46,631 bases of DNA, taken from Nitrospirota bacterium (GTDB lineage: Bacteria; Nitrospirota; Thermodesulfovibrionia; Thermodesulfovibrionales; UBA1546). Below the pieces are notes generated by a model. The model did not search any database. It saw only the letters and a program-made list of their open reading frames with translations, and was not told the origin of the DNA. Below are positions 33,296 to 44,373 of the stretch, in pieces (the first letter of the stretch is position 1; each line of letters begins with the position of its first letter). A program made the position numbers and the translations under genes. The stretch lies in contig JAPLLK010000066.1 of the NCBI GenBank assembly GCA_026387575.1, positions 1-46,631 on the forward strand. The letters run 5' to 3'.

Positions 33296-33844
33296 TTAGT
33301 TTACCGCCGGTTTTTCATTTTTAAAAGTTAATCCTGATATGCGGCGAATTGTCTCTCTGAATCTTTTCATGTGAGAGCCTTCCCAGTATATACTGCCGCA
33401 GTCCTCACATTTAAGAAATTTATCAAAATGCATATAAATATGCTCAGGCACCAGCCCCTTCACTCTTTCCCTCTCTACGCTCCCGACGAGGACACCATTA
33501 CACTTCGTGCATCTGCTGATGCTAAACTCTTTTATGTTCAGGGCTGTTATTGTCTCAATTAGCTGCTCAAGAGTATTATTTGAACTGACAAGAAGAAAAT
33601 CGCTGAGATTCTTGAACTGCAAAAAATGTGTATCCCTTGTGAGAATAAATCTGTCCTGCTGTCTTGCAATCTTAAGAAGGCTCGCATCGCTTTTGTCAGA
33701 GTAATAAAGCGTATCAAAACCCAGCATCCTGAGCCACCTTGCAAGCCGTCCAAGCATTGCATCCGCTATAAATCTAAAGGTTGGGGTGTTTAGTTCGGAG
33801 TTCGGAGTTTTTATTTCATTCCTGACTCCTAACTCCGAACTCAT
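33296..33844 (-). CDS. Mut7-C RNase domain protein with zinc ribbon
   Basis: A 182-residue protein of the Mut7-C/DUF82 family: a PIN-like RNase domain beginning FIADAMLGRLARWLRMLGFDT (catalytic Asp) with ILTRDTHFL, and a C-terminal zinc ribbon with CTKCNG and CEDCGSIYW. It probably cleaves RNA. The N-terminal extension SSELGVRNEIKTPNSELNTP is encoded by an AGTTCGG heptamer hairpin: the only ATG before the domain is at 33844, inside the repeat and 7 nt after the rpoC stop. The start is therefore uncertain. Confidence 0.85.
   Translation of the reverse strand: MSSELGVRNEIKTPNSELNTPTFRFIADAMLGRLARWLRMLGFDTLYYSDKSDASLLKIARQQDRFILTRDTHFLQFKNLSDFLLVSSNNTLEQLIETITALNIKEFSISRCTKCNGVLVGSVERERVKGLVPEHIYMHFDKFLKCEDCGSIYWEGSHMKRFRETIRRISGLTFKNEKPAVN
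33792..33842. repeat. AGTTCGG heptamer hairpin at the Mut7-C start
   Basis: AGTTCGG, AGTTCGG, AGTTTTT on one arm, then CTCCTAACTCCGAACTC on the other, separated by an AT-rich loop. The minus-strand reading is translated as the Mut7-C N-terminus. Confidence 0.85.
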
Positions 33845-33851
33845 AACTTTT

Positions 33852-36800
33852 TTATTCTTCTGGAGGAGCAGGTTCTGCAGATGCAAATAGCTGCTGTATT
33901 TCTCTCTTCACAAATGTATTACGGTATTTTGCTATGCCTGTGCCTGCAGGGATAACTCTCCCCATTATCACATTTTCTTTCAGCCCCCTGAGTTCATCGA
34001 CAGAACCGTTTATGGCAGCTTCTGTAAGAACCCTTGTAGTTTCCTGGAAGGATGCTGCAGATACAAAACTCTCTGTTGCCAGAGATGCCTTGGTTATGCC
34101 TAAAAGCAATGGCTTGGCCTGCGCAGGCTTTTTGCCTTTTCCTTTTATTTTTGCGTTTTCTTTCTGGAACACCACCCTGTCCACCTGTTCTCCTAACAAT
34201 AAGCTTGTGTCTCCGGGGTCTTCAATCCTTACTTTCTTCATCATCTGCCTGACGATAACCTCAATGTGTTTATCGTTTATAGAAACGCCCTGCAGACGAT
34301 AAACCTTCTGAACCTCATCAACAAGATATCTCTGGAGCTCTTTAGGCCCTAGGATATCAAGTATGCTATGCGGATTTACCGCTCCATCCATTAACGGCTC
34401 GCCTGCCTTGACCCAGTCTCCTTCATGGACGCTGACATGTTTGCCCTTTGGTATGAGGTATTCTCTTAAGTCGCTGCTTCCCTTAACCACAACAACCCTC
34501 ATGCCTTTATGCGCGCCCTTGAATTCCACCATGCCGTCAATCTCCGTAACAATTGCCTGCTCTTTTGGCCGCCTTGCCTCAAACAGTTCCGCAACCCTCG
34601 GAAGACCGCCTGTTATATCCTTTGTCTTTGTGGTTTCACGAGGCATCTTCGCAAGGATATCGCCGGGAGCAACAATTTGGTTTCTGTCAACGAGTATATG
34701 CGCACCTGCCGGCAACAGATACCGCGCGAGGTTGCCTGTCCCCGGAATCTTGAGGGTTACCTTGCCATGTTCATCCTTTATTGATATCCTGGGCCTCATG
34801 TTGGTGGGATAATCAATGATAACCTTGTGGGAAAGACCTGTCATCTCATCCACTTCTTCACTGATAGTCACGTTCTCAGCAATATCGCCAAGCGCTATTC
34901 TCCCGCCTACCTCTGTCAGTATCGGAGTTGAATAAGGATCCCATTCAACCAGCCTCTGAGCAATTTCCACCTTCTGCCCGTTGTCGACAAGAAGCTTTGC
35001 TCCATAGACGATAGGGTATTTCTCTTTTTCCCTGCCCTTTGAATCTATAACAGCAATGCTTCCGTTTCTGTTCATCACAACCAGTAAACCTTCCCTGTTT
35101 TTAACTGTGCTTATATTTACGAACTTTATAGTCCCTGAGTTCTTTGCCTCAAGCACTGTCTGTTCAACGATCTTTGAAGCTGCTCCACCTATATGGAACG
35201 TCCTCATTGTCAGCTGTGTGCCTGGTTCGCCTATGGACTGAGCCGCTATGACTCCTACTGCTTCCCCGAGTTCAACAGGCTCGCCCCTTGCAAGGTCTCT
35301 TCCATAACATGCTGCGCAAGCGCCAAACATAGACTGGCAGGTAAGAACAGACCTTATCTTTACCCTGTCTATTCCGGCATCTATTATTTTTTGGGTCAGT
35401 TCTTCATCTATCGGACTATTCTTGCCTGCAATTTTCTCTTTTGATATCGGGTCTTTTACGTCTTCAGCGATTGTCCTTCCCAGAATCCTTTCTTCTAGAG
35501 GCTGAATTATTTCACCGCCCTCTATAAGGGAAGTAACAACTATCCCATCAATAGTGCCGCAATCTTCCTCCATTATAATTACATCCTGGGCAACATCAAC
35601 CAGCCTCCTCGTAAGATACCCTGAATTAGCTGTTTTCAAAGCTGTGTCAGCAAGGCCTTTCCTTGCGCCATGTGTAGAGATGAAGTACTGCAGCGGGGTG
35701 AGGCCTTCCCTGAAGTTTGCAGTAATCGGAGTTTCAATAATCTCGCCGGAAGGCTTCGCCATAAGGCCTCTCATGCCTGCAAGCTGCCTTATCTGCGCTG
35801 TGCTTCCCCTTGCCCCTGAATCAGCCATCATAAAGATGCTGTTAAATGACCTTCTTTCCTTGAGGTCTTCCTCTGAAAATTTCTTGCCGTCTTCCGCGCC
35901 GAGTTCCTTCATCATCTCATCGGCTATTTTTTCTGTGACATTAGCCCATATATCTATTACCTTATTGTACCGCTCGCCATGGGTGATAAGCCCATCTCCA
36001 TACTGCTTCTGCACGTCAATAACTTCATGTTCGGCTTCTCTTATAAGTTCCGCCTTCTTGGATGGTATATGCATATCTGCCATGCATATGGACATCCCTG
36101 ACTTTGTGGCATACTCAAATCCGAGTTTCTCAAGATTATCAAGAAACACCACCGTTTCCCTCTTGCCGGCATTTGCATAGGAGTATTCTATTATCTTTGT
36201 GAGTTCCTTCTTGGTAAGCGTCTTGTTAACAGAAGAAAACGGAATTGCCTTCGGAACTATCTCGCTGAACAGCGCCCTTCCGCATGTGCTGTCAACAAAC
36301 TGCCCGTCCATCTTCACCTTTATCCTTGCATGTTCATCAAGGACTTCTGCGTCATAAGCAATCCTCACATCCTCTGCCCCGGAAAACACCTTGCCCTCGC
36401 CTTTTGCGCCTGTCTTCTCTTTCGTCAGATAATATATTCCAAGAACCATATCCTGCGTAGGCACAAGTATCGGTTTTCCGTTTGCAGGCGAAAGGATATT
36501 GTTAACAGCCATCATCAGAACCCGCGCCTCTATCTGCGCTTCTATTGACAATGGCACATGAACTGCCATCTGGTCACCGTCAAAATCAGCGTTGAACGCT
36601 GTACAGACCAAGGGATGAAGCTTTATTGCCTTGCCTTCAACAAGTATAGGATCAAATGCCTGGATACCAAGCCTGTGAAGGGTAGGAGCACGGTTTAAAA
36701 GTACAGGATGTTCTCGGATGACTTCTTCCAGCGCATCCCATACCTCAGGCTGTTCTTTTTCAACAAGTTTTTTTGCAGCCTTTATTGTGGTAGCAAAGCC

Positions 36801-37967
36801 CTTTTCCTCAAGCCTGCTGAACACAAGAGGTTTGAAGAGTTCCAGTGCCATCCTCTTTGGAAGACCGCACTGGTGAAGCTTAAGCTCAGGACCTACTACA
36901 ATAACAGACCTGCCTGAATAGTCAACACGCTTTCCTAAAAGATTCTGGCGGAAACGTCCCTGCTTTCCTTTTATCATGTCACTCAGAGACTTCAACGGCC
37001 TCTTCGTTGCCGTCTTCAATACACGACCTCTCCTGCCGTTATCAAACAAGGCATCAACTGCTTCCTGAAGCATCCTTTTCTCATTCTTTATAATTACACT
37101 TGGAGCCTTTAATTCCATCAGCCTCTTCAATCTGTTGTTCCTGTTTATAACCCTCCGGTAAAGGTCATTCAGGTCTGATGTCGCAAACCTTCCGCCTTCA
37201 AGCGGTACCAATGGCCTGAGGTCAGGCGGCAGAACCGGTATTACATCCATTATCATCCATTCGGGCTTGTTACCTGAATTTTTGAAAGACTCTACAACCT
37301 TGAGCCTCTTGGTGAATTTCTTTTTAACGCCTATGGATACCGTATCTTTTATCTTATACTTCATTTCTTTACTGAGAACATCAAGGTCAACTCTCCTGAG
37401 AAGTTCCCTTATTGCTTCAGCGCCCATTCCTGCTTTGAATCTGGCGCCAAGCTCTGCGCTCTTTTTCTTATATTCGTCTTCTGTGAGAAGTTCTTTCTCC
37501 TTAAGCTTTGTATCCCCGCAGTCAATCACAACATAGCTTTCAAAATACAGCACCTTTTCGAGGTGCCGCATTGTCATGTCAAGCAATGTGCCTATTCTGC
37601 TCGGCACACCTTTGAGGAACCAGATATGCGCAACCGGAGTTGAAAGTTCAATATGCCCCATCCTGTATCTTCTGACCTTGGACTGTATTACCTCAACACC
37701 GCACTTATCGCAAACAACCCCTCTGTGCTTCATTCTCTTGTATTTTCCGCATATGCACTCCCAGTCCTTCATCGGGCCGAAGATTTTTGCACAGAAAAGG
37801 CCGTCACGTTCAGGCTTGAATGTGCGGTAGTTTATCGTCTCAGGTTTCTTGATCTCTCCGTAAGACCACTCCCTTATTTTTTCAGGCGAGGCAAGTTTAA
37901 TTCTCAGCGCCTCATAGTCGGTCGGATTTTTCGGCCTTTGAAAAATAGTATAGGTTTCCTCTGCCAA
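33852..37967 (-). CDS. rpoC: RNA polymerase beta' subunit
   Basis: A 1,371-residue beta' chain. The zinc-binding N-terminal region [23 protein letters not shown], the catalytic [12 protein letters not shown] with three Asp for Mg2+, the bridge/trigger region [38 protein letters not shown] and the second zinc set [19 protein letters not shown] are all present. The start is TTG at 37967 behind AGGGGG, one base after the rpoB stop; an upstream ATG would sit inside rpoB and lengthen the protein by 16 non-family residues. The Mut7-C gene follows 7 bp after its stop. Confidence 0.97.
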   Translation of the reverse strand: MAEETYTIFQRPKNPTDYEALRIKLASPEKIREWSYGEIKKPETINYRTFKPERDGLFCAKIFGPMKDWECICGKYKRMKHRGVVCDKCGVEVIQSKVRRYRMGHIELSTPVAHIWFLKGVPSRIGTLLDMTMRHLEKVLYFESYVVIDCGDTKLKEKELLTEDEYKKKSAELGARFKAGMGAEAIRELLRRVDLDVLSKEMKYKIKDTVSIGVKKKFTKRLKVVESFKNSGNKPEWMIMDVIPVLPPDLRPLVPLEGGRFATSDLNDLYRRVINRNNRLKRLMELKAPSVIIKNEKRMLQEAVDALFDNGRRGRVLKTATKRPLKSLSDMIKGKQGRFRQNLLGKRVDYSGRSVIVVGPELKLHQCGLPKRMALELFKPLVFSRLEEKGFATTIKAAKKLVEKEQPEVWDALEEVIREHPVLLNRAPTLHRLGIQAFDPILVEGKAIKLHPLVCTAFNADFDGDQMAVHVPLSIEAQIEARVLMMAVNNILSPANGKPILVPTQDMVLGIYYLTKEKTGAKGEGKVFSGAEDVRIAYDAEVLDEHARIKVKMDGQFVDSTCGRALFSEIVPKAIPFSSVNKTLTKKELTKIIEYSYANAGKRETVVFLDNLEKLGFEYATKSGMSICMADMHIPSKKAELIREAEHEVIDVQKQYGDGLITHGERYNKVIDIWANVTEKIADEMMKELGAEDGKKFSEEDLKERRSFNSIFMMADSGARGSTAQIRQLAGMRGLMAKPSGEIIETPITANFREGLTPLQYFISTHGARKGLADTALKTANSGYLTRRLVDVAQDVIIMEEDCGTIDGIVVTSLIEGGEIIQPLEERILGRTIAEDVKDPISKEKIAGKNSPIDEELTQKIIDAGIDRVKIRSVLTCQSMFGACAACYGRDLARGEPVELGEAVGVIAAQSIGEPGTQLTMRTFHIGGAASKIVEQTVLEAKNSGTIKFVNISTVKNREGLLVVMNRNGSIAVIDSKGREKEKYPIVYGAKLLVDNGQKVEIAQRLVEWDPYSTPILTEVGGRIALGDIAENVTISEEVDEMTGLSHKVIIDYPTNMRPRISIKDEHGKVTLKIPGTGNLARYLLPAGAHILVDRNQIVAPGDILAKMPRETTKTKDITGGLPRVAELFEARRPKEQAIVTEIDGMVEFKGAHKGMRVVVVKGSSDLREYLIPKGKHVSVHEGDWVKAGEPLMDGAVNPHSILDILGPKELQRYLVDEVQKVYRLQGVSINDKHIEVIVRQMMKKVRIEDPGDTSLLLGEQVDRVVFQKENAKIKGKGKKPAQAKPLLLGITKASLATESFVSAASFQETTRVLTEAAINGSVDELRGLKENVIMGRVIPAGTGIAKYRNTFVKREIQQLFASAEPAPPEE

Positions 37968-37968
37968 G

Positions 37969-40900
37969 CTATTCCCCCTTATCTTTTTTCTCCAGAAGCT
38001 CGACATCAAGCGCAAGACTCTGGAGTTCTTTTATTAATACATGGAAAGACTCAGGAACGCCTGGCTCCAGAGTCGCATCGCCCTTAACTATCGCCTCGTA
38101 CATACGGGTTCTGCCGGTTACATCATCACTTTTTACAGTGAGGAATTCCTGCAGGATATGGGCTGCGCCGTATGCCTCCAGTGCCCAGACTTCCATTTCA
38201 CCCAGCCTCTGACCTCCGAACTGCGCCTTTCCCCCGAGCGGCTGCTGTGTTACCAGTGAATAAGGCCCTATTGAACGCGCATGCATCTTGTCGTCAACAA
38301 GATGATGAAGTTTCAGCATATACATATGCCCGACAGTCACAGGCCTCTTGAACGGTTCGCCTGTCCTGCCGTCACAAAGTGTTATCTGACCTGTGATGGG
38401 GAGTCCTGCTTTCTTCAGCATATCCTTTATCTCACCCTCTTTTGCTCCTTCAAATACAGGTGTGGCAACATAAAGTCCCAGTGTCTTTGCTGCCCATCCC
38501 AGATGTGTTTCAAGTATCTGCCCCACGTTCATTCTTGAAGGAACGCCCAGCGGATTCAGGACTATATCTACAGGCGTGCCGTCAGGAAGATAAGGCATAT
38601 CCTCCTCGGGCAATACCATTGCCACTACGCCTTTATTCCCGTGTCTGCCCGCCATCTTATCGCCAATCTGCAGCTTGCGCTTCATGGCTATATATACTTT
38701 AACAAGCTTGTTTACTCCGTGCGGAAGCTCATCGCCCCTTTTAACTCTGTCAATGCGCTCATCATACCTTGATTCAAGATAGCGTACATACTGGTTTGCT
38801 TCATTGTTTACAATATCTATTTTTTCTTTCACATCAAAATCAGCTAGCTTTACACCGATTAGATGCTCATTCTTGATTCTATCTATCTGCTTTTCCTCAA
38901 GTTTTTTGCCTTTCTGGCATATAACTTCCTTTGTCTTGGAGTCTTTTACATCATCTAAAACCTTCTGGGCAGCAAGCAGATGTCTTATCTTGCGGAACTT
39001 ATCTTCCTTTATTATCCGTATTTCTTCCTCAAGATCGCGCTGAAGCCTCAGAATATCTTCTTCCTCTATACTCTTTGCCCTTCCGTCTTTCTCTGCGCCC
39101 TTTCTTGAAAATACTCTTGCATCTACAACCGTCCCCTCTATTCCAGGCGGCACATAAAGACAACTCTCCTTGACATCTTCAGCCTTTTCCCCGAATATTG
39201 CTCTTAAAAGTTTTTCCTCTGGAGTAAGCTGCGTCTCTCCTTTCGGCGTTACCTTTCCTACAAGTATATCGCCGGGCTTTACCTCAGCCCCGATTCTGAT
39301 TATGCCGCTTTCATCCAGATCCTTAAGCGCTTCCTCTCCAACATTGGGAATATCTCTTGTAATTTCTTCCGGGCCGAGCTTTGTCTCTCTCGACTCCATT
39401 TCAAACTCTTCTATATGAACAGATGTGAAAACATCTTCTTTTACAAGCCTTTCACTTATGAGGATTGCGTCTTCAAAGTTATATCCTCCCCACGGCATGA
39501 ATGCTACAAGCACGTTCTTGCCAAGAGCAAGATCCCCCATGTCAGTGCAAGGCCCGTCTGCAAGAACACTGTCTTTTGTAACCGTATCGCCTACATTCAC
39601 TACAGGTTTCTGGTTTATGCAAGTAGCCTGATTCGACCTTTGAAATTTTATAAGGCTGTATATATCAACTCCGCCTCCGTCTTCCTTGCTCTTCACAACA
39701 ATTCTTGAGGCGTCAACACTTTCAACTATGCCTGCTCTCTTTGCGATAACAAGCGCACCCGAGTCCCTTGCAGCCACATATTCCATTCCTGTTCCTACAA
39801 TAGGCGCAGATGAAGAAAGCAAAGGCACTGCCTGCCTCTGCATATTGGATCCCATCAACGCCCTGTTTGCGTCATCGTTTTCAAGAAAAGGAACCAGGGC
39901 AGCCGATATGCCGACAATCTGTTTCGGGGATACGTCCATATACTGCACTTCCTTAGGCGTCACCATCCTGAAATCTCCGCCTACCCTTGCAGAGACAGTC
40001 TCACCGACAAGCTGCCCCTTTTTATCTACAGGTGAAGTCGCCTCGGCAACAATAAACTTCTCACCATCAATAGCAGACAGATATTCAACCTCTTCTGTCA
40101 CTCTTCCATCCGCAACTTTTCTGTATGGAACCTCTATAAACCCGAATTCATTAACTCTTGCATATGTTGCAAGTGATGTTATCAATCCGATGTTGGGACC
40201 TTCCGGCGTCTCTACAGGACATATTCTTCCGTAATGTGTAGGATGAACATCCCTGACCTCAAAACCTGCACGCTCTCTGGTGAGCCCCCCGGGGCCAAGC
40301 GCTGAAAGTCTTCTTTTATGCGTAATCTCAGACAGAGGATTTGTTTGATCCATAAACTGGCTGAGCTGGCTTGTGCCGAAGAACTCCTTAACAGCAGCCA
40401 TCACAGGTTTTGCATTTATCAGGTCGTGCGGCATTGCTTCATCAAGCTCTGTAAGTGATAACTTTTCTTTTGTTGTTCGCTCCATTCTGACAAGCCCTAT
40501 CCTAAACTGATTTTCAAGCAGTTCTCCAACGCCCCTTATGCGTCTGTTCCCAAGGTGATCTATATCGTCAACCTCACCTTTGCCTGTCCTCAATGAAAAG
40601 AGATAACGTACGATCTCAACTATATCTTTATCTGTAAGGACTCTGGTCTCAAGCGGTGTATCAACACCAAGCCTCTTATTTATCTTTAGCCTGCCAACCG
40701 GCGAAAGATCGTATCTTTTTGCATCAAAAAAAAGGCCCTTAAACAGTTCCTTCGCTGCGTTGATAGTAGGCGGTTCCCCAGGCCTGAGTTTTCTGTATAT
40801 CTCAACCAGTGCCTCATCCTTCACATTGACTTTATCTGTCAACAGCGTATCCCTGAGGGAAGAAAGATAATGCACATTATCTATAAACAACAGAGCGAGA

Positions 40901-41898
40901 GAATCTATCTTGGCAATGAGCATCTTATTAAAAATCTCCTCTGTTATAATCTCATTGCCTTCAAGTATCACTTCACCTGTAGTAGGATCCACTATGTCCT
41001 TAAGTGTAATTCTCTCTATTATATCTTCCTTTGAAATCGGTATTTCCTTTATATGCAAGGCTTCCATCTTCTTTATTGCACCTTTTGTAATTTTGCTTCC
41101 CTCTTTCACAATCAACTCCTTTGTGTGAGGGGCAATTATGTTCTGGACAGCCTTTACTCCGACAAGAATATCTCTGACAACTCTCGTAAAATTATTGCCT
41201 TTTATCCTGACCGTTTCTATAGGGTAGAATTCCTCTAGAAGTCCCTCATTGCTGTAGCCGAGCGCCTTGAGCACTATAGTCGCAGGGAGTCTTTTCTTCC
41301 TATCAATTCTCACATAGAGGATGTCCTTCGTATCAAATTCAAAGTCAAGCCATGAACCTCTTGACGGTATAACACGGGCTGAATATAAAATCCTGCCGCT
41401 TGTATGAGTCTTACCCTTATCATGGCTGAAAAATACGCCTGGAGAGCGATGAAGCTGGCTGACTATAACACGCTCCGTACCATTGATGATAAATGTGCCT
41501 GTTTCTGTCATCAGCGGTATCTCTCCTATATAAACCTCCTGTTCCCTTGACTCTTTCAGCCTCTTATTTTTGCCTTCGACTTCATAGATATTAAGCCTTA
41601 CTTTTATCTTCAATGGTGCTGAATATGTAATACCCTTCTGAAGGCACTCCCTGACATTGAACTTAGGCTCTTTCATAACATAGCCCAGGAACTCAAATGC
41701 AGATGTTTCGTTATAGTCTGTTATGGGGAAAATACTCAAAATAGCTGCCTGAAGTCCAACATCCTGTCTCTTGTCAGGCGGGACGTCTTTCTGCAGAAAC
41801 TGCTCATAAGAATTTTTCTGAATGTCTATAAGGTTTGGCACTTCTAAGAAAGAAGTAACTTTCCCGAAATTCAACCTTTCTCTGAGAATTCTTGCCAT
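37969..41898 (-). CDS. rpoB: RNA polymerase beta subunit
   Basis: A 1,309-residue beta chain with the usual features: rifampicin region [33 protein letters not shown], then [60 protein letters not shown], and the C-terminal [25 protein letters not shown] clamp. It lacks long lineage insertions. A heptamer-repeat hairpin fills the spacer between rplL and rpoB, where many bacteria have an attenuator or RNase III site. Confidence 0.98.
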   Translation of the reverse strand: MARILRERLNFGKVTSFLEVPNLIDIQKNSYEQFLQKDVPPDKRQDVGLQAAILSIFPITDYNETSAFEFLGYVMKEPKFNVRECLQKGITYSAPLKIKVRLNIYEVEGKNKRLKESREQEVYIGEIPLMTETGTFIINGTERVIVSQLHRSPGVFFSHDKGKTHTSGRILYSARVIPSRGSWLDFEFDTKDILYVRIDRKKRLPATIVLKALGYSNEGLLEEFYPIETVRIKGNNFTRVVRDILVGVKAVQNIIAPHTKELIVKEGSKITKGAIKKMEALHIKEIPISKEDIIERITLKDIVDPTTGEVILEGNEIITEEIFNKMLIAKIDSLALLFIDNVHYLSSLRDTLLTDKVNVKDEALVEIYRKLRPGEPPTINAAKELFKGLFFDAKRYDLSPVGRLKINKRLGVDTPLETRVLTDKDIVEIVRYLFSLRTGKGEVDDIDHLGNRRIRGVGELLENQFRIGLVRMERTTKEKLSLTELDEAMPHDLINAKPVMAAVKEFFGTSQLSQFMDQTNPLSEITHKRRLSALGPGGLTRERAGFEVRDVHPTHYGRICPVETPEGPNIGLITSLATYARVNEFGFIEVPYRKVADGRVTEEVEYLSAIDGEKFIVAEATSPVDKKGQLVGETVSARVGGDFRMVTPKEVQYMDVSPKQIVGISAALVPFLENDDANRALMGSNMQRQAVPLLSSSAPIVGTGMEYVAARDSGALVIAKRAGIVESVDASRIVVKSKEDGGGVDIYSLIKFQRSNQATCINQKPVVNVGDTVTKDSVLADGPCTDMGDLALGKNVLVAFMPWGGYNFEDAILISERLVKEDVFTSVHIEEFEMESRETKLGPEEITRDIPNVGEEALKDLDESGIIRIGAEVKPGDILVGKVTPKGETQLTPEEKLLRAIFGEKAEDVKESCLYVPPGIEGTVVDARVFSRKGAEKDGRAKSIEEEDILRLQRDLEEEIRIIKEDKFRKIRHLLAAQKVLDDVKDSKTKEVICQKGKKLEEKQIDRIKNEHLIGVKLADFDVKEKIDIVNNEANQYVRYLESRYDERIDRVKRGDELPHGVNKLVKVYIAMKRKLQIGDKMAGRHGNKGVVAMVLPEEDMPYLPDGTPVDIVLNPLGVPSRMNVGQILETHLGWAAKTLGLYVATPVFEGAKEGEIKDMLKKAGLPITGQITLCDGRTGEPFKRPVTVGHMYMLKLHHLVDDKMHARSIGPYSLVTQQPLGGKAQFGGQRLGEMEVWALEAYGAAHILQEFLTVKSDDVTGRTRMYEAIVKGDATLEPGVPESFHVLIKELQSLALDVELLEKKDKGE

Positions 41899-41920
41899 AC
41901 GTCTCCTTTTTATTAATAAA

Positions 41921-42007
41921 AGTTATCAGTGACAAGTAACGAGTGGCGAGTTTAAAAATACTATATTCCACTCGTTACTTGTCATTTGTTGCTTATTACT
42001 CGTTACT
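41921..42007. repeat. Inverted AGTNNNN heptamer arrays between rplL and rpoB
   Basis: Five left units (AGTTATC, AGTGACA, AGTAACG, AGTGGCG, AGTTTAA) and six right units (TTCCACT, CGTTACT, TGTCATT, TGTTGCT, TATTACT, CGTTACT). The 17-bp segments 41930-41946 and 41968-41984 are perfect complements. The last unit contains the rplL stop codon. Confidence 0.92.
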
Positions 42008-42377
42008 TTATTTCTACTTTTGCTCCCTGTTCTTCAACCTTCGCCTTAATAGAGTCAGATTCTTCCTTCGTGACTCCGGTCTTAATAGGCTTTGGAGCGC
42101 CATCTACAAGGTCTTTTGCTTCTTTGAGTCCGAGTCCTGTAATCTCACGAATAACTTTTATTACCTGGATTTTCTTATCACCAGTCGAAGCAAGAATTAC
42201 ATCAAAACTTGTCTTCTCTTCTGCCGCAACAGCAGGTGCGCCTGGAGCGGCTGCCATTGCCATCGGGGCCGCTGCTGTAACTCCATATCTCTCCTCAAAC
42301 TCCTTAACGAACTTTGACATATCAAGCACTGTCATATTGTCAAAGAATTCAAAAATCTGTTCTTTTGTTACTGACAT
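42003..42377 (-). CDS. rplL: 50S ribosomal protein L7/L12
   Basis: A 124-residue stalk protein: an N-terminal dimerisation helix region ([29 protein letters not shown]), an Ala/Pro hinge ([18 protein letters not shown]), and the globular domain [45 protein letters not shown]. The stop codon lies inside the downstream heptamer repeat. Confidence 0.97.
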   Translation of the reverse strand: MSVTKEQIFEFFDNMTVLDMSKFVKEFEERYGVTAAAPMAMAAAPGAPAVAAEEKTSFDVILASTGDKKIQVIKVIREITGLGLKEAKDLVDGAPKPIKTGVTKEESDSIKAKVEEQGAKVEIK

Positions 42378-42402
42378 TGTTTATCCTCCTGTTTTTTATT
42401 AT

Positions 42403-42469
42403 GTAGTAAGTAGTCAGCAGCGGGTAGTTAAGGGAGTTTCATTTTCCCTAACTACTGCCTACTAACTAC
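42403..42469. repeat. Inverted GTAGTNA heptamer arrays between rplJ and rplL
   Basis: GTAGTAA, GTAGTCA, GCAGCGG, GTAGTTA (42403-42430), then an AGGGAG...TTCCCT inner stem, and the inverted units TAACTAC, TGCCTAC, TAACTAC (42449-42469). The array supplies the last two serine codons and the stop of rplJ. Confidence 0.9.
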
Positions 42470-42980
42470 TTCTTTTACTTTCCAACGCTTTTACTGCATA
42501 TGCAAAACTACTGACTGTCGCCGACAAGGCTCCTGCCATTTTGCTTAGCGGCGCATTAAATACGCCTGCCAGCATACTGAGGAGAATTTCTCTCGGAGGC
42601 AGTGCGGCTATGGACTTAATGTCTTCAGCATTGCATAGCCTGCCTTCAACTACTCCACCGCTTACCTTCAGCTTATTATTCTTCTTGGAATACTCAATGA
42701 CCTTCTTTGCAACCTGCGCAGGATCGGCATAACCAATAGCAATCCCAACAGGGCCTTTTAATAAATCACTGATTACAGACAGGCTTGTTTTTGCAGATGC
42801 TGCTCTTGCAAGCGTATTCTTTACTACCTTGTACTCAATCCCTGCACCGCGCAACAATCGCCGCAATTCAAAAAGCTCAGCAACGGTTAATCCTTTATAA
42901 TCCGTCAGAACCACTGCATTTGCCTTTTTGAATCTATCCTTAAGCTCAGCTATAAGGTGTGTTTTTTCTTCCCTTTTCAG
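42462..42980 (-). CDS. rplJ: 50S ribosomal protein L10, probable CUG start
   Basis: A 172-residue L10: (L)KREEKTHLIAELKDRFKKANAVVLTDYKGLTVAELFELRRLLR..., with VVKNTLARAA and LLKGPVGIAIGYADP, followed by the C-terminal helix that binds L12. No ATG, GTG or TTG exists in front of the conserved KREEK segment. CTG at 42980 has GGAGGG 6-7 nt upstream, so a CUG start is the best fit; a GTG at 42914 would remove 22 conserved residues. The C-terminal Ser-Ser-stop is encoded by the adjoining heptamer repeat. Confidence 0.9.
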   Translation of the reverse strand: MKREEKTHLIAELKDRFKKANAVVLTDYKGLTVAELFELRRLLRGAGIEYKVVKNTLARAASAKTSLSVISDLLKGPVGIAIGYADPAQVAKKVIEYSKKNNKLKVSGGVVEGRLCNAEDIKSIAALPPREILLSMLAGVFNAPLSKMAGALSATVSSFAYAVKALESKRSS

Positions 42981-42997
42981 TTTATCCCTCCTTTCCC

Positions 42998-43077
42998 AGA
43001 GACAGGGAAAGCGTCTTGGTAGGCTGGCATATGCCGATTAAAGCCCCAACGACACGTCGAGGCTGCCTACTGTCTCT
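42998..43077 (-). promoter_or_regulatory. L10 leader (autoregulatory mRNA structure)
   Basis: Directly upstream of rplJ the leader can fold with outer arms AGAGACAG (42998-43005) / CTGTCTCT (43070-43077) and inner GTAGGC (43019-43024) / GCCTAC (43065-43070). These resemble the conserved stems of the L10-binding leader through which the L10-L12 complex represses rplJL. Confidence 0.65.
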
Positions 43078-43093
43078 GACTTAAATTTAATAT

Positions 43094-43128
43094 AGTTAAG
43101 AGTTTTAAACTATTAACTATTAACTCCC
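43094..43128. repeat. AGTTAAG/AACTATT heptamers between rplA and rplJ
   Basis: AGTTAAG, AGTTTTA, then AACTATT, AACTATT, AACTCCC in exact 7-bp register (43094-43128). The two halves are partly complementary. Confidence 0.85.
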
Positions 43129-43132
43129 AAAC

Positions 43133-43825
43133 TTATTTAGCTGCTGCCAGCTTGCCAACATCAATCTTTACACCAGGCCCCATCGTAGATGATACAGCCA
43201 CCTTTTTTAGATATTTGCCTTTGCTTGTAGGCGGCTTAGCCTTTATTATTGCGTCAATCACTGCCATGGCATTCTCTATAAGCTTCTTATCATCAAACGA
43301 GACCTTACCAATCGGCACATGTATCAATCCTGCCTTTTCTGTTTTATACTCTACCTTCCCGGCCTTTATCTCTTTTACAGCCTTTGCCAGATCAAAGGTA
43401 ACCGTTCCAAGCTTGGGATTCGGCATAAGTCCCCTCGGGCCCAACAATTTACCAAGCTTTCCAACGAGACCCATTATATCGGGCGTTGCAACTACCTTAT
43501 CAAAATCAAACCAGCCCTGCTGTATCTTTTCAATAAGGTCTTCAGCGCCAACATAATCTGCGCCCGCATCTCTCGCCTCTTTCTCTTTCTCACCTTTTGC
43601 AAATACAATAACTCTTACCTTTTTGCCTGTCCCATGAGGAAGAACAACAGCGCTTCTGACCATCTGGTCTGTTTTTTTGGCATCAATTCCGAGATTTACA
43701 GCCATGTCAACAGTCTCATTAAATTTTGTAAAGGAAGCTTTCTTTACAAGACCTATGGCATCCTCAATAGAATACTCTTTTCCTCTCTCAATTTTTTCTC
43801 TGGCTTCTTTAATCTTCTTGCCCAT
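43133..43825 (-). CDS. rplA: 50S ribosomal protein L1
   Basis: A 230-residue L1: [29 protein letters not shown], then [48 protein letters not shown]-type (here [17 protein letters not shown]), and [21 protein letters not shown]. The ATG at 43825 is preceded by GAGGTGA; an in-frame start 21 bp earlier would add residues foreign to the family. It may also repress the rplKA mRNA, as L1 does elsewhere. Confidence 0.97.
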   Translation of the reverse strand: MGKKIKEAREKIERGKEYSIEDAIGLVKKASFTKFNETVDMAVNLGIDAKKTDQMVRSAVVLPHGTGKKVRVIVFAKGEKEKEARDAGADYVGAEDLIEKIQQGWFDFDKVVATPDIMGLVGKLGKLLGPRGLMPNPKLGTVTFDLAKAVKEIKAGKVEYKTEKAGLIHVPIGKVSFDDKKLIENAMAVIDAIIKAKPPTSKGKYLKKVAVSSTMGPGVKIDVGKLAAAK

Positions 43826-43880
43826 TTTCACCTCACAAAAATTCAAAATTTCCTTAAATTTTGCATTTTAAATTTCAATC

Positions 43881-44309
43881 TCAATCTACTACATCCACTC
43901 CCATGCTTCTTGCGGTTCCGCTGATAATCTTTACTGCAGCGTCAATAGAGTTCGCATTGAGATCTGGAAGCTTTGTCTGCGCTACTTCTTTGACCTGCGC
44001 AGAAGTTATCCTGCCAACCTTGTCCTTATTGGGAGTGCCTGACCCCTTAATGATCCCTGCCGCTTTTTTTATTAATTCGGATGCCGGAGGTGTCTTTGTT
44101 ATGAATGTAAACGACCTGTCCGAATATACGGTTAAAACAACAGGAATTATAGTGTCACCCAGCGCCTGTGTCTGTGCATTGAATGTCTTGCAAAATTCCA
44201 TTATGTTGATACCGTGCGGGCCAAGCGCCGGGCCTACGGGAGGCGCCGGATTTGCCTTTCCTGCAGGTATCTGCAGTTTCACCTGAGCTGTTACTTCTTT
44301 CTTAGCCAT
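43881..44309 (-). CDS. rplK: 50S ribosomal protein L11
   Basis: A 142-residue L11: [36 protein letters not shown], with the proline-rich thiostrepton region, [19 protein letters not shown], and the C-terminal RNA-binding domain [21 protein letters not shown]...GTARSMGV. A strong AGGAGGAG box precedes the ATG at 44309. Confidence 0.97.
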   Translation of the reverse strand: MAKKEVTAQVKLQIPAGKANPAPPVGPALGPHGINIMEFCKTFNAQTQALGDTIIPVVLTVYSDRSFTFITKTPPASELIKKAAGIIKGSGTPNKDKVGRITSAQVKEVAQTKLPDLNANSIDAAVKIISGTARSMGVDVVD

Positions 44310-44325
44310 TTATCTCCTCCTAAAT

Positions 44326-44368
44326 AGTGTCAGTTTTATTTACTTCACTGCTGCTGGACACTGACACT
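44326..44368. repeat. Hairpin AGTGTCAG...CTGACACT between nusG and rplK
   Basis: AGTGTCAG (44326-44333) pairs with CTGACACT (44361-44368). The same arm sequence occurs at the infC-rpmI hairpin (28471-28525). Confidence 0.8.
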
Positions 44369-44373
44369 TGTCT

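Noticed and set aside
35554-36180. Long plus-strand open frame (208 codons) inside rpoC, and similar ones in rpoB
   Set aside because: Antisense shadows of strongly conserved coding sequence; no ribosome binding site or recognisable protein.
33852-38015. rpoC starting at an ATG inside rpoB (38015)
   Set aside because: It adds 16 residues unlike the family; TTG at 37967 has a ribosome binding site and matches the usual N-terminus.
42462-42914. rplJ starting at the GTG of 42914
   Set aside because: It would delete 22 conserved N-terminal residues and has no ribosome binding site.
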